This document shows, piece by piece, positions 1 through 7,726 of a stretch of DNA of 13,677 bases. How positions within the stretch are numbered: position 1 is the first letter of the stretch; each line of letters opens with the position of its first letter. Below the pieces are notes generated by a model. That model did not search any database. It was not told the origin of the DNA and was given only the letters and a program-made list of their open reading frames with translations. A program made the translations under genes and the position numbers. The stretch spans positions 1 through 13,677 of the forward strand of contig JASLGI010000122.1 of assembly GCA_030149685.1 (NCBI GenBank), written 5' to 3'. Source of the stretch: Bacillaceae bacterium (lineage in GTDB: Bacteria > Bacillota > Bacilli > Bacillales_A > Planococcaceae).

Positions 1-1179
1 ATGTCACAAGAGACAGAACTTCTTGCGATTGAAATGACGGAATGGTTTTTCGCATTTATGGTGATGATTGCGCTAAGCGGTCTACTCGATTCATACTTGC
101 AGTCGCGACGCATTTTTGTACCGAGCCAAGTCGCAAAATTACTTGCGACATTGATGGGGGCCGTATTTGCGCTACTATTTAGTGATACGTGGGGCATTTT
201 CTCCCTCGTGTACGGATTTATTTTCGGTACAGTGCTCGGTGTTGCTATTCAATTAACGGCACTTGTGAAAAGTGACTACAAATGGAAGCCGGAGTGGCAA
301 ATGGATCATGCGTTTAAAATGACGTTTCTCGCCCTCATTATTCCGTCTCTTTTAAACTCGGTCGTCGGGCAAATTAACTTGTTCGTTAACCGATTTTTCG
401 CAAGTGGAACCGAACCCGCTGCTGTGACGTATTTAAATAATGCCTCGCTCATTACGAGTATTCCAAATGCGATCTATGCGACGACACTCGCTGCGATTAT
501 TTTTACGTTAATGAGTGAACAGACGAACGATTTAACGAAGTTTCGGGAGACGGTGTTTCGGGGGATGGAAATTTCACTCGTCACACTCGTTCCGATGGCT
601 GTCGGATTGTTCATCGTCGGGGATGCAGTGATCGCATTCATTTATGAGCGCGGAATGTTTACACCAGAAGATACGGCAAATACGCATATTGCGTTACTCT
701 TTTATTTGCCGATCATCATTTTCCAAGGGATGCAGCTCATTTTGTCGAAGTCGATGTATGCGCGTGGAAAAACAGCCGTCGTCTTCCGTATTAGTGTGAC
801 GACGATTCTAGTCAATATTTTCATGAACTGGTTACTCGTCGATAAGTACGGGTATCCGGCACTTGCGATGAGTGCCTCTGTCGTCAGTGTCTATTATTTC
901 ACAGTGTCGATGATCGTCGTTTATAAAGATCTTGGCATGAAGGAGTTCCGTCGTTTCGCACGGATGAGTGTACGCATTATTATTCCAGCACTTCTTATGG
1001 CGGTAAGTGTTTGGGGGGCGAAAATGTTGTTCGGTACTGCTGATTGGCGACCGATCATAGCACTTGCGGTTCTCATCCCGATCGGTGTCGTCGTCTATAC
1101 GATTAGCTTACGGATCTTTTATAAAGAAGGATTCCGACGTCTCCTCGGAATGGTGCGAAGTAAAGGAGGACGTGCATAA
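1..1179 (+). CDS. murJ: MurJ/MviN-family lipid-linked glycan flippase, 5' end missing
   Basis: This is an integral membrane protein with about ten or eleven hydrophobic segments across the 392 residues present. The run NLFVNRFFASGTEPAAVTYL (about residues 125-144), followed by a proline-containing helix and MSEQT, is the typical MurJ/MviN central motif. MurJ proteins flip lipid II across the cytoplasmic membrane for peptidoglycan synthesis; relatives in the MOP superfamily flip other lipid-linked glycans. Complete MurJ proteins are usually around 500-540 aa, so roughly the first 110-140 residues are missing and the ATG at base 1 is probably internal rather than the real start. The stop codon overlaps the next start (TAATG), so the two genes are translationally coupled. 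Because it sits beside a run of SLH-protein genes, it could instead be a dedicated flippase for the secondary cell-wall polymer. The family call is strong; the substrate is uncertain. Confidence 0.88.
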   Translation: MSQETELLAIEMTEWFFAFMVMIALSGLLDSYLQSRRIFVPSQVAKLLATLMGAVFALLFSDTWGIFSLVYGFIFGTVLGVAIQLTALVKSDYKWKPEWQMDHAFKMTFLALIIPSLLNSVVGQINLFVNRFFASGTEPAAVTYLNNASLITSIPNAIYATTLAAIIFTLMSEQTNDLTKFRETVFRGMEISLVTLVPMAVGLFIVGDAVIAFIYERGMFTPEDTANTHIALLFYLPIIIFQGMQLILSKSMYARGKTAVVFRISVTTILVNIFMNWLLVDKYGYPALAMSASVVSVYYFTVSMIVVYKDLGMKEFRRFARMSVRIIIPALLMAVSVWGAKMLFGTADWRPIIALAVLIPIGVVVYTISLRIFYKEGFRRLLGMVRSKGGRA

Positions 1180-1181
1180 TG
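1162..1181 (+). promoter_or_regulatory. Ribosome binding site and TAATG start/stop overlap
   Basis: AAAGGAGG at 1162-1169 lies nine bases before ATG 1179. The murJ stop TAA (1177-1179) shares its last A with that ATG. This arrangement supports translational coupling of the two genes and fixes the downstream start. Confidence 0.85.
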
Positions 1182-2708
1182 GGAAAACGTGAATGGTTGT
1201 TGATCGGACTGATCGCTCTTTGTACGGCGCTGTTTTTCTTATGGCCGACGAAACGAGCGATTAGTGAATCGACAAATAGCGTCATTTTACTGCCACGCAT
1301 TTTTTCGTTGCAAGTTGCAGACGGCACACATGCTCAGTTTTCAAGCGCCAATGAAAAAGAAACATTATATACGATTGCGCTCGGGCGTAAAAAAGTCGGT
1401 ACGTACAAATATACCGAGCGCCAATTAAGTAATGGAGACGTCGTTCATTTTCACTCGTTTAAAAACGAACAACGTTGGACGTTACCGATGAAGTTGCGTA
1501 TTGATACCGGGGAAGTGAAAGAAGTCATTCGGTGGGACGAAGGTAAAAAGAAAAACGATCATCACCCTGTCTTCGGCGTCGATCCAACATTGCCTCCACT
1601 CGGTCGCGTCATTACGAAAGAACACGAATGGGTGTTGATGCATCCCGTAGAGTCGCGCATTTTACAAAATGGCGAAAGTAGTATTCGTGAATGGATTCGA
1701 AATGGGGATGCTCCTTTGATCGAAGACAGTACGATTACGTACGATTTAAATAGTAAGCACGGCCATATTCTCGATTTTTCGTATTTTTCAACGAATGATT
1801 CGTTTTTTGACGAAAGTGAAAAGCAGTATGTCGAGTGGATTCACGACGAAGAGATGAAAGATTTACATTGGCTCACCGCAGATGGTCCGTATACGAAGTT
1901 GCCGTTTTCGATCGAACCGGCGACAGAACTCGGATTCGGTCGGGCAATTGGGCGAATGCAAGACGATGATGCGCTCGAATGGTTTCAAGAGACAGAAGAA
2001 CGTTATTTTGAAACGCTCCTTTTACAATCACGTGCTCAACTCGAGCGATATAACCGAGAGTTTGGCGGTAGTCGTTGGGTGACGGAATATACGAGTACGT
2101 GGTTGAAAAATGCATACGGAGTCGAAGCGCCTTATGTCGATACTCGTTTCAATGAGTATGCTGCCTTTTTCTTAGATGCGTTATCGAAAGAGATGGACGA
2201 TACACCGACAACATACGTGCAAGATTATGCGTATTATTTGTTAGAAAAAGTAGAACAAGGTTATATCATTTCTCGTAATGACGGCTTTTTGATTGCTGAT
2301 TACTTTGACGGAAAAGATCATATTACTCATTCATCGATGAATCACGCATTAGGCGGATTGAAGATTTTACTCACCGCTTGGGACGAGACGAAAGATGAAA
2401 CATTTTTACAAACAGCTGAACAACTCGTTCGAGGATTCGGTCCTGCAAGTGATTGGATCCGTGACAATGGTGACCTTTGGTATCAGTTGCGACCAGATGG
2501 CACGTTTAGTGGAGATGATTATCCACAGCTTACGCTCATTGATTTAATCGAAGTCGAAGCATTGTACGAGTCGCTCGGACTTCCTATGCCGGGCAACTTG
2601 AAAGAAATGCTTGAAAGTAAATTACAGTTTGTTCAATCCACAGAAGACAAGCTTCATCCGAAAGTTGAAGCGTACATGAAAAAGTTATCCACAGCTACAA
2701 GCGCTTGA
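1179..2708 (+). CDS. Membrane-anchored extracytoplasmic protein of unknown function, coupled to murJ
   Basis: I do not recognise this 509-aa protein with certainty. Residues 6-24 form one hydrophobic segment after a short basic N-terminus, which fits a signal anchor with the rest outside the membrane. The middle is mixed and charged. The C-terminal part (about 340-470) is helical and rich in aromatic residues: HSSMNHALGGLKILLTAW, then a helix pair, then WIRDNGDLWYQLRPDGTFSG and YPQLTLIDLIEVEALYESLG. That pattern resembles the (alpha/alpha) toroid of carbohydrate-active proteins such as the D-glucuronyl C5-epimerase C-terminal domain, but this is a weak resemblance by eye. The start is well supported: ATG at 1179 overlaps the murJ stop, with AAAGGAGG at 1162-1169. 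Coupling to a flippase suggests work on the same lipid-linked or wall glycan, as a modifying or assembly factor. Function is inference. Confidence 0.8.
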   Translation: MGKREWLLIGLIALCTALFFLWPTKRAISESTNSVILLPRIFSLQVADGTHAQFSSANEKETLYTIALGRKKVGTYKYTERQLSNGDVVHFHSFKNEQRWTLPMKLRIDTGEVKEVIRWDEGKKKNDHHPVFGVDPTLPPLGRVITKEHEWVLMHPVESRILQNGESSIREWIRNGDAPLIEDSTITYDLNSKHGHILDFSYFSTNDSFFDESEKQYVEWIHDEEMKDLHWLTADGPYTKLPFSIEPATELGFGRAIGRMQDDDALEWFQETEERYFETLLLQSRAQLERYNREFGGSRWVTEYTSTWLKNAYGVEAPYVDTRFNEYAAFFLDALSKEMDDTPTTYVQDYAYYLLEKVEQGYIISRNDGFLIADYFDGKDHITHSSMNHALGGLKILLTAWDETKDETFLQTAEQLVRGFGPASDWIRDNGDLWYQLRPDGTFSGDDYPQLTLIDLIEVEALYESLGLPMPGNLKEMLESKLQFVQSTEDKLHPKVEAYMKKLSTATSA

Positions 2709-2729
2709 GTAAATACTCGAGCGCTTTTT
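2700..2729 (+). terminator. Rho-independent terminator of the murJ operon, overlapping the stop codon
   Basis: An 11-bp stem (2700-2710 with 2715-2725, one G-U pair, loop AAAT) is followed by a T run. The stem contains the TGA stop of the 509-aa gene (2706-2708), so the hairpin begins inside the coding sequence. Confidence 0.85.
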
Positions 2730-2744
2730 ATTTTAAAGAAGAAC

Positions 2745-2778
2745 AAAAAAAGCTCTCAAGCGATTGCTTGAGAGCTTT
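2745..2778 (-). terminator. Rho-independent terminator of the SLH amidase gene
   Basis: A perfect stem (AGCTCTCAAGC at 2751-2761 with GCTTGAGAGCT at 2766-2776, extended by two A-T pairs) has a four-base loop. On the minus strand it is followed by a run of seven T, which makes it the terminator for the convergent amidase gene. On the plus strand the T tract is weak. Confidence 0.88.
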
Positions 2779-2787
2779 GTCTTTGAA

Positions 2788-4239
2788 TTAATGGCGACGT
2801 GGTGACGGTGTTGCACCTTGTGCTTTGTAAAGTGGTGCTGTGTCATTTTTGTAGCCTTCAAAGTGGTAGTAGTAGTCTAACGTTCCTAAGTAAACCGCGC
2901 GTCCGATTTGTTTTTGATGTTTCGGTGTGCGGATTTTGTAGTTGTCATTTTTGTTTGAGATGAATCCTGCTTCAAGTAATGTTGAAGGCATGTTCGTCCA
3001 ACGAATGACGTAGAATGGTGCAGTTTTCACTCCGCGGTTACGGATGCCCCACTCTTGTAACATACGGTGTTGAATGTATGTTGTGAGTGCGCGTGATCCT
3101 GCGATATTCCCTTTTGAACGTGACGTGCTGTAATATGATTCTAATCCTGTCGCGCTGCTATTTCCTGCTGAGTTAATGTGAATACTGATGAACGCATCTG
3201 CATTGCGGTTATGTGCGAAACGCACACGGTTTGCAAGTGAGATGAAGCGGTCATCTGTACGCGTCATTGCGACTTTGAATGGTGATTGATCGAAATATTG
3301 TTTCGCGTATTTCGCCATTGCAAGTGTCGCTGTTTTTTCAGCATAGCCAAATCCGACAGCTCCTGAGTCATGTCCACCATGACCTGGGTCTAATACGATG
3401 AGCTTTTTCGCTAAAGCTCCTCCAGTTGTTTGTGATTGTGACACTGATTTATCTTGAACTAAATAAGCACTGTGCACGTATCCACGCTGTCCTGATGGTG
3501 TTTGAATGTATGCCCAAACGCCTTCTGGATGTGCTTGGAGAATTTTTGTATTATGTGCAAGTGTTTCGACGAGAGGTGCTGATGCATCTGGCTTCGTACG
3601 TACGTTCAATGTGTCTCCTGGTGTATTGACGTAAAATTCATGGACAAAACGCTTGTCTTCTGGAATACGGAAGTCTTCATCATATGAGCGTGCTAAGAAT
3701 ACAGTAAAGTCCGAACGGATAAGAAGTTTTGAAGCACCGAATGTGCCGTCTTCCATCCCGAGTGCAATGCCGTTACGCATTAAAATCGTTTGAGCCGCTG
3801 ATGATGATCGCGTTGGCTCAAAGAATGCGCTATTAAGCATTAAGGCCATTTCTCCACGCGTTAATGTATTATTCGGACGGAAAGTTCCGTCGTTATAACC
3901 TGATAAAACTCCTTCTCGTACTAATTCAACGAGATATCCTGAGTAAGCGTCTTTTTCTGTGACATCTTTAAATTGTGTGTCCCGTGGCGTACCGTCCAAG
4001 TCGAGGGCACGACCAATCATTGCTGCCGCTTGTGCACGTGTTACAGGTGCATTCGGTTTGAATTGGCCAGGTGTAAGCTCCGTGGCAATTCCTTTTTCAG
4101 CTAAATAATTGATCTCCTTCGAGGCACGGTGATTATCTCCGACGTCAGTAAATGTTGAGCTCGCTTGTGCCGTAAACGTTCCAGCCATGAATAAGAACGC
4201 TACGAACAATGTGCTCATACGAACCAAGAGTGTTCTCAA
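2788..4239 (-). CDS. Exported SLH-SH3 N-acetylmuramoyl-L-alanine amidase (Amidase_3)
   Basis: This enzyme should cut the amide bond between N-acetylmuramic acid and L-alanine in peptidoglycan, outside the cell. The 483-aa protein has a signal peptide (about 1-26, ending AQA), SLH repeats at about 29-75 and 91-135, a weak third at about 145-187, an SH3_3 region at about 204-262 (LNVRTKPDASAPLV), and an Amidase_3 domain at about 279-460. The zinc ligands and catalytic Glu are visible: H287 in DPGHGG, E301 in AEKTATLA, H354 in ISIHIN and E423 in LLEAGF, so it looks active. The start is a TTG at 4237-4239 with GGAGG ten bases upstream; the next ATG, seven codons in, lies further from any ribosome site and would shorten the signal peptide. 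The gene has its own promoter and terminator. The SLH repeats should anchor it to the wall polymer. A role in cell separation or wall turnover is inference. Confidence 0.93.
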   Translation of the reverse strand: MRTLLVRMSTLFVAFLFMAGTFTAQASSTFTDVGDNHRASKEINYLAEKGIATELTPGQFKPNAPVTRAQAAAMIGRALDLDGTPRDTQFKDVTEKDAYSGYLVELVREGVLSGYNDGTFRPNNTLTRGEMALMLNSAFFEPTRSSSAAQTILMRNGIALGMEDGTFGASKLLIRSDFTVFLARSYDEDFRIPEDKRFVHEFYVNTPGDTLNVRTKPDASAPLVETLAHNTKILQAHPEGVWAYIQTPSGQRGYVHSAYLVQDKSVSQSQTTGGALAKKLIVLDPGHGGHDSGAVGFGYAEKTATLAMAKYAKQYFDQSPFKVAMTRTDDRFISLANRVRFAHNRNADAFISIHINSAGNSSATGLESYYSTSRSKGNIAGSRALTTYIQHRMLQEWGIRNRGVKTAPFYVIRWTNMPSTLLEAGFISNKNDNYKIRTPKHQKQIGRAVYLGTLDYYYHFEGYKNDTAPLYKAQGATPSPRRH

Positions 4240-4249
4240 TTTCTTTAAA

Positions 4250-4254
4250 CCTCC
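4250..4254 (-). promoter_or_regulatory. Ribosome binding site that sets the TTG start of the amidase
   Basis: On the minus strand GGAGG lies ten bases before the TTG at 4239. No other Shine-Dalgarno sequence is seen before the in-frame ATG at 4218, so the TTG start is preferred. Confidence 0.65.
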
Positions 4255-4314
4255 AAATGTTTTGTTTCTTTGTCTTCCTAGTACTCATCGTAACATGTGA
4301 AGTATCGTTGTCAT

Positions 4315-4343
4315 ATTACAATAACATTTCAAATATATATCAA
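4315..4343 (-). promoter_or_regulatory. SigA-like promoter of the amidase gene
   Basis: On the minus strand, TTGATA (4338-4343) and TGTAAT (4315-4320) are separated by exactly 17 bases; each matches the SigA consensus at five of six positions. It would give a leader of about 70 bases. An inverted repeat overlaps its -35 box. Confidence 0.65.
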
Positions 4344-4364
4344 AAACTCTCTCGTATGATATAT
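4335..4364. repeat. Inverted repeat ATATATCA-N14-TGATATAT in the divergent intergenic region
   Basis: The arms at 4335-4342 and 4357-4364 are perfect inverted copies whose centres are 22 bases apart, about two helical turns. The left arm overlaps the -35 box of the minus-strand amidase promoter. This geometry fits a dimeric regulator site, but the sequence is AT-rich and may be chance. Confidence 0.4.
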
Positions 4365-4391
4365 CGCAATGTTTTTGTAAATTATGGACAA

Positions 4392-4419
4392 TTGAATTCA
4401 TTTTTTTGTCAGTTACAAT
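4392..4419 (+). promoter_or_regulatory. SigA-like promoter of the SLH-only gene
   Basis: TTGAAT (4392-4397) and TACAAT (4414-4419) are separated by 16 bases, followed by AGGAGG (4428-4433) and ATG at 4441. The leader would be short, around 15 bases, and the promoter is divergent from that of the amidase. Confidence 0.65.
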
Positions 4420-4440
4420 AGAAGTATAGGAGGATGTCCA

Positions 4441-5064
4441 ATGAAAAAATGGCTACTTGTAAGCATAAGCATTATTCTAGCAGTTAGTTTATTGCCGTTG
4501 CAAGTATTTAGTAAAACACCATTTACCGATGTACCAGCTCATTATGAAGAAGCTGTCCAATCTATCGTGGATAAAGAGTACACGAAAGGAATCGGCGGCA
4601 ATCAGTTCGGAACGAGCTTGCCGATCAAGCGGATCGATGCTGCTGTCATGTTAGCGAAAGTACTCGGTCACGAGCCGTCAGCAGATGCGCAAGTGAAGTT
4701 TACCGACGTACCGAAAAACCGCGCGTGGGCTGTTCGTGCACTGTTATTGAATGAAGTGACGAGCGGGAAGTCAGCGACGTCATTCGGAGCCAATGATTAC
4801 ATTACACGAGCAGAAATGGCGCGTTGGTTACGTGTAACGTTCAACTTTGAACCTGTTTCTGTGACGCTTCCATTTACGGATGTCAACAAACGTTTCTATG
4901 CAGATGTCGCAATTATGTACGATCATGGCATTACGTTAGGAAAAAGTGCAACGAAATTCGGAGCGGCTGATTCACTTACACGCGGAGAATTTGCCTTATT
5001 TTTACACCGCGCAGCGAACGTCAATAGTACGTGGCCAGCACCCGAAGTTGAGAACATTTCTTAA
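4441..5064 (+). CDS. Small exported protein consisting of three SLH repeats
   Basis: This 207-aa protein has a signal peptide (about 1-24) and three SLH repeats at about 27-70, 86-129 and 144-188, then a tail of about 18 residues. Each repeat opens with an F-T-D-V motif and ends near an R-x-(D/E) position: IKRIDAA, ITRAEMA and LTRGEFA. Repeats two and three share the turn GKSAT-x-FGA. No catalytic or other domain is visible. SLH trimers bind wall polymer non-covalently in S-layer and surface proteins, so this would sit on the wall, perhaps competing for or capping SLH sites, or serving as an adaptor. The ATG follows AGGAGG by seven bases. It has its own promoter and terminator and is divergent from the amidase. 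The domain assignment is firm; the role is inference. Confidence 0.88.
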   Translation: MKKWLLVSISIILAVSLLPLQVFSKTPFTDVPAHYEEAVQSIVDKEYTKGIGGNQFGTSLPIKRIDAAVMLAKVLGHEPSADAQVKFTDVPKNRAWAVRALLLNEVTSGKSATSFGANDYITRAEMARWLRVTFNFEPVSVTLPFTDVNKRFYADVAIMYDHGITLGKSATKFGAADSLTRGEFALFLHRAANVNSTWPAPEVENIS

Positions 5065-5147
5065 TTGAGCGCTTGAAGTGGAATTTTTCTACTGTTTATG
5101 CTATTATAAAAAGTGTAAGAAGGCCTTGTTTTTAAATATACAGTAGA

Positions 5148-5202
5148 GAAAAAGAGTTTCAGCGACATGCCATGAGGTCCCTGAAATTCTTTTTCTTTTT
5201 TT
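5148..5202 (+). terminator. Rho-independent terminator after the SLH-only gene
   Basis: A stem of up to 15 bp (GAAAAAGAGTTTCAG at 5148-5162 with CTGAAATTCTTTTTC at 5181-5195, one G-U pair) is followed by a long T-rich run to 5202. A short GAC/GTC pairing may extend the stem inward. It separates the SLH-only gene from the glycosidase gene. Confidence 0.8.
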
Positions 5203-5229
5203 GTTTACTTACATTTTTTAGTATATTAG
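5201..5229 (+). promoter_or_regulatory. Possible promoter of the phosphodiester glycosidase gene
   Basis: TTGTTT (5201-5206) and TATTAG (5224-5229) are 17 bases apart, and AGAGGAG at 5239-5245 precedes ATG 5254. The boxes match consensus only moderately. An alternative is the extended -10 element TGCTATTAT ending at 5107, upstream of the terminator hairpin, which would put that hairpin in the glycosidase leader. The sequence does not decide between them. Confidence 0.35.
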
Positions 5230-5253
5230 GTATTTTTGAGAGGAGAATAAGAG

Positions 5254-7722
5254 ATGAAACGCCGTTTTCTCATTTTTTTGCTTAGTTTCGGCTTAGTTGC
5301 TGGATGTTTGACCCCAGTGCAGGCGGGGATGATTTCAAACGGAGTTTATCATGATTCAAAAGCACAGAGTGGACATCATATTCAAGAGATGTCGATCAAC
5401 TTAACGAAAGAACATACAACTGTCGATGCCATTTTTCCGCAACCGATTCAATCATTACGACCAGTAAGTCAATTAGCTTCGAACGCTTCAAAACCTGGTT
5501 ATCGAGTCGTCGGAGCAATTAACGCATCGTTTTTCCATTTTAATAATAAATTACCGAGTTATTTGCTCGCTCGGGACGGGGTCATTCAACATTTAGGGTC
5601 TGTTTCTTCTAAATCGAATGACTTCATGTATCGTCCAGCAGCATTCGGCATGTTAGAAAATAATCGTGCGCAAATTGCGCCGTTTCATTTAACACCGAAA
5701 ATTACGACGAAAGGAAAATCAGCACAAGCGCATTCTTTCAATCGCGAGCGGAACAATGATGAGCTCATTTTATATACGTCGAGTTGGGCGTATGACCGTA
5801 CGCGAACGAATCAGACCGGAATGGAAGTCGTCGTAGAAACGCCGAAAAATGTCGAACAACAAGTCGCATTCGGTGAAAAAGTGACGGGGAAAGTGATCGG
5901 TGTTCGTCCGTACGGGCAATATACGAGCGCACTCATCCCACGCAATGGACGCGGGTTCGTCATTTCTGCGCACGGTCGTTCAGTCGATGCGATTCGCCAC
6001 GTGAAAAAAGGCGATACGATTGAACTTTCTTACGGTATTGATACGAAATGGCAAAATGCACGTTTCATGCTCGCTTCTGGTCCACTTCTCGTACAAAATG
6101 GGAAAGTGAATATGACGATCGACTATAATAGTCCTCGTGCTCGTCAAGTGACAGACCGTACGGCAGTCGTGACGAATAAAGACGGCACTCAAGTGAAGTT
6201 CGTCACTGTCGGACGTCAAAATGGTGGAAAAGGGATGACGCTTCAACAGTTCGCTCGTTACCTCCAAGCAAATGGCGCATATCAAGCGTTAAACTTAGAC
6301 GGTGGTGGTTCGACAACGATGGTTCACCGCCCGGTTGGTGAAGTGTTACCGGTCGCATCGAGTCGAAAAGGAGCCGAACGAAGTGTTCACGGAATTTTAG
6401 CTGCGATCAGTACAGCACCACTTAGTGATGCATCAACAGTGAAAATTACACAATCCGAAGACGGCATTGTCGCTGTCGGCTCTACTGTCGGTTACAAAGT
6501 GCATTATGCGCTTGACCGTTTTTACAACGTACTGCCATTAAAACAACATGAAGTACAAGCAATTTATGCGACTGGAGATGTCGGCATCGTCGAAAATGGG
6601 AAGTTTAAAGCGACAAAAGAAGGACGGGGTACAGTCGTCGTTGAATATGCAGGGAAACGTGTAAGTGTACCTGTTCAGACGATTGCTCCGAAAGAGATGA
6701 TCGTCTCTCCTTCATCGATCCGACTCGCACCGGGACAGTCGATTGAATTGTCTGGACGTGTGAAAGCACCAAACAATGAAAAAGTCATTTTCAACAATGG
6801 ACGTGTCAGCTTCGACGTTCCTTCTTCTCTCGGTACATTCAAAGGCTCGACATTTACTGCCGGTGAAGAAGAGACAGAAGGCGTCATTCATGCACGTATC
6901 GGGCATTTAAAGAAATCGATTCCTGTCGTCATTTCACGTGAACCTGTACGCGTCGGTTCTTTCGAGTCGACGAATGGATTGAAAGCGCGGAGTGCACGCG
7001 GTACAGTGTCTCTCCAACGAGAACCACGGATTACAGCGTATGATAAAAATCATTCATTGCGTGTCAATTACACATTCGACCAATCGAATGAAACGAGTGC
7101 CGCATATGTCGATTGGGAGAAACCATTTACATTTACCGGTACACCTGAAGCAATCGGTGTCGCTGTCTACAACAATGGACGCGGTCATTGGATTCGCGGA
7201 CAGTTGAAAGATGCAAACGGCAAAACATTTACAGTAAACTTCAACCGAGCAGGTGATACTTGGTACGGTTGGAAACGACTCCAAGCGGATATTCCTACAA
7301 ATGTTCGTCACCCTGTTTCAATCGAGTCGCTCTATTTTGCGGAAACAGACGCATCGAAAAAAGGAAAAGGCTTCCTCTTATTCGATGAGCTCACAGCGTA
7401 TTACGACCGAGATGTCGCACTTTCTCCGAACTTCAATGAAAAAGATGCGACGATGACCGTCGATGGCGATAAAACATTTACTGTCACATTCACCCAACCG
7501 ATGAATGACACGGTGGAAAAAACGTCATATACGTATATTGAAAACGACAAAGGCGAACGAATCGACGTACAAGTCGAACGAAAAGACGACCGGACGATCC
7601 TCGTCACACCTTCGTCTTACTTAGACGAAGGAACGTATCGTCTCACAGTGACACACTTCGTCCAAAACGCACAAAACCGTGCGATGAACGACGATCACAC
7701 ATTATTTTTCACTGTTCGTTAA
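5254..7722 (+). CDS. Exported phosphodiester glycosidase (NAGPA/DUF2233 family) with C-terminal accessory domains
   Basis: NAGPA-family enzymes cleave a sugar from a phosphodiester, as in the human uncovering enzyme; bacterial substrates are mostly unknown but phosphate-linked wall or capsular glycans are likely. The 822-aa protein has an export signal at the N-terminus and the NAGPA-like region at about 80-390, with family hallmarks VVGAINASFF (85-94), LASGPLLVQNGK (273-284), DRTAVVTNKDGT (301-312) and LNLDGGGSTTMVHRP (346-360). About 395-475 looks like a bacterial Ig-like domain, about 565-718 like a beta-sandwich carbohydrate-binding region, and about 722-822 like an SbsA-type Ig domain (FTVTFTQPMNDTVEKTSYTY). 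No SLH repeat is present. The signal has both a lipobox-like VAGC (15-18) and an SPase I-type VQA (22-24), so it could be a lipoprotein or be secreted. ATG follows AGAGGAG by eight bases. The family is confident; substrate and C-terminal domain names are inferred. Confidence 0.88.
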   Translation: MKRRFLIFLLSFGLVAGCLTPVQAGMISNGVYHDSKAQSGHHIQEMSINLTKEHTTVDAIFPQPIQSLRPVSQLASNASKPGYRVVGAINASFFHFNNKLPSYLLARDGVIQHLGSVSSKSNDFMYRPAAFGMLENNRAQIAPFHLTPKITTKGKSAQAHSFNRERNNDELILYTSSWAYDRTRTNQTGMEVVVETPKNVEQQVAFGEKVTGKVIGVRPYGQYTSALIPRNGRGFVISAHGRSVDAIRHVKKGDTIELSYGIDTKWQNARFMLASGPLLVQNGKVNMTIDYNSPRARQVTDRTAVVTNKDGTQVKFVTVGRQNGGKGMTLQQFARYLQANGAYQALNLDGGGSTTMVHRPVGEVLPVASSRKGAERSVHGILAAISTAPLSDASTVKITQSEDGIVAVGSTVGYKVHYALDRFYNVLPLKQHEVQAIYATGDVGIVENGKFKATKEGRGTVVVEYAGKRVSVPVQTIAPKEMIVSPSSIRLAPGQSIELSGRVKAPNNEKVIFNNGRVSFDVPSSLGTFKGSTFTAGEEETEGVIHARIGHLKKSIPVVISREPVRVGSFESTNGLKARSARGTVSLQREPRITAYDKNHSLRVNYTFDQSNETSAAYVDWEKPFTFTGTPEAIGVAVYNNGRGHWIRGQLKDANGKTFTVNFNRAGDTWYGWKRLQADIPTNVRHPVSIESLYFAETDASKKGKGFLLFDELTAYYDRDVALSPNFNEKDATMTVDGDKTFTVTFTQPMNDTVEKTSYTYIENDKGERIDVQVERKDDRTILVTPSSYLDEGTYRLTVTHFVQNAQNRAMNDDHTLFFTVR

Positions 7723-7726
7723 CGAG

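Noticed and set aside
1..3. ATG at base 1 as the true start of the MurJ-like protein
   Set aside because: The protein would lack the first helices of the family and no upstream ribosome site can be seen; the gene is most likely cut by the window edge.
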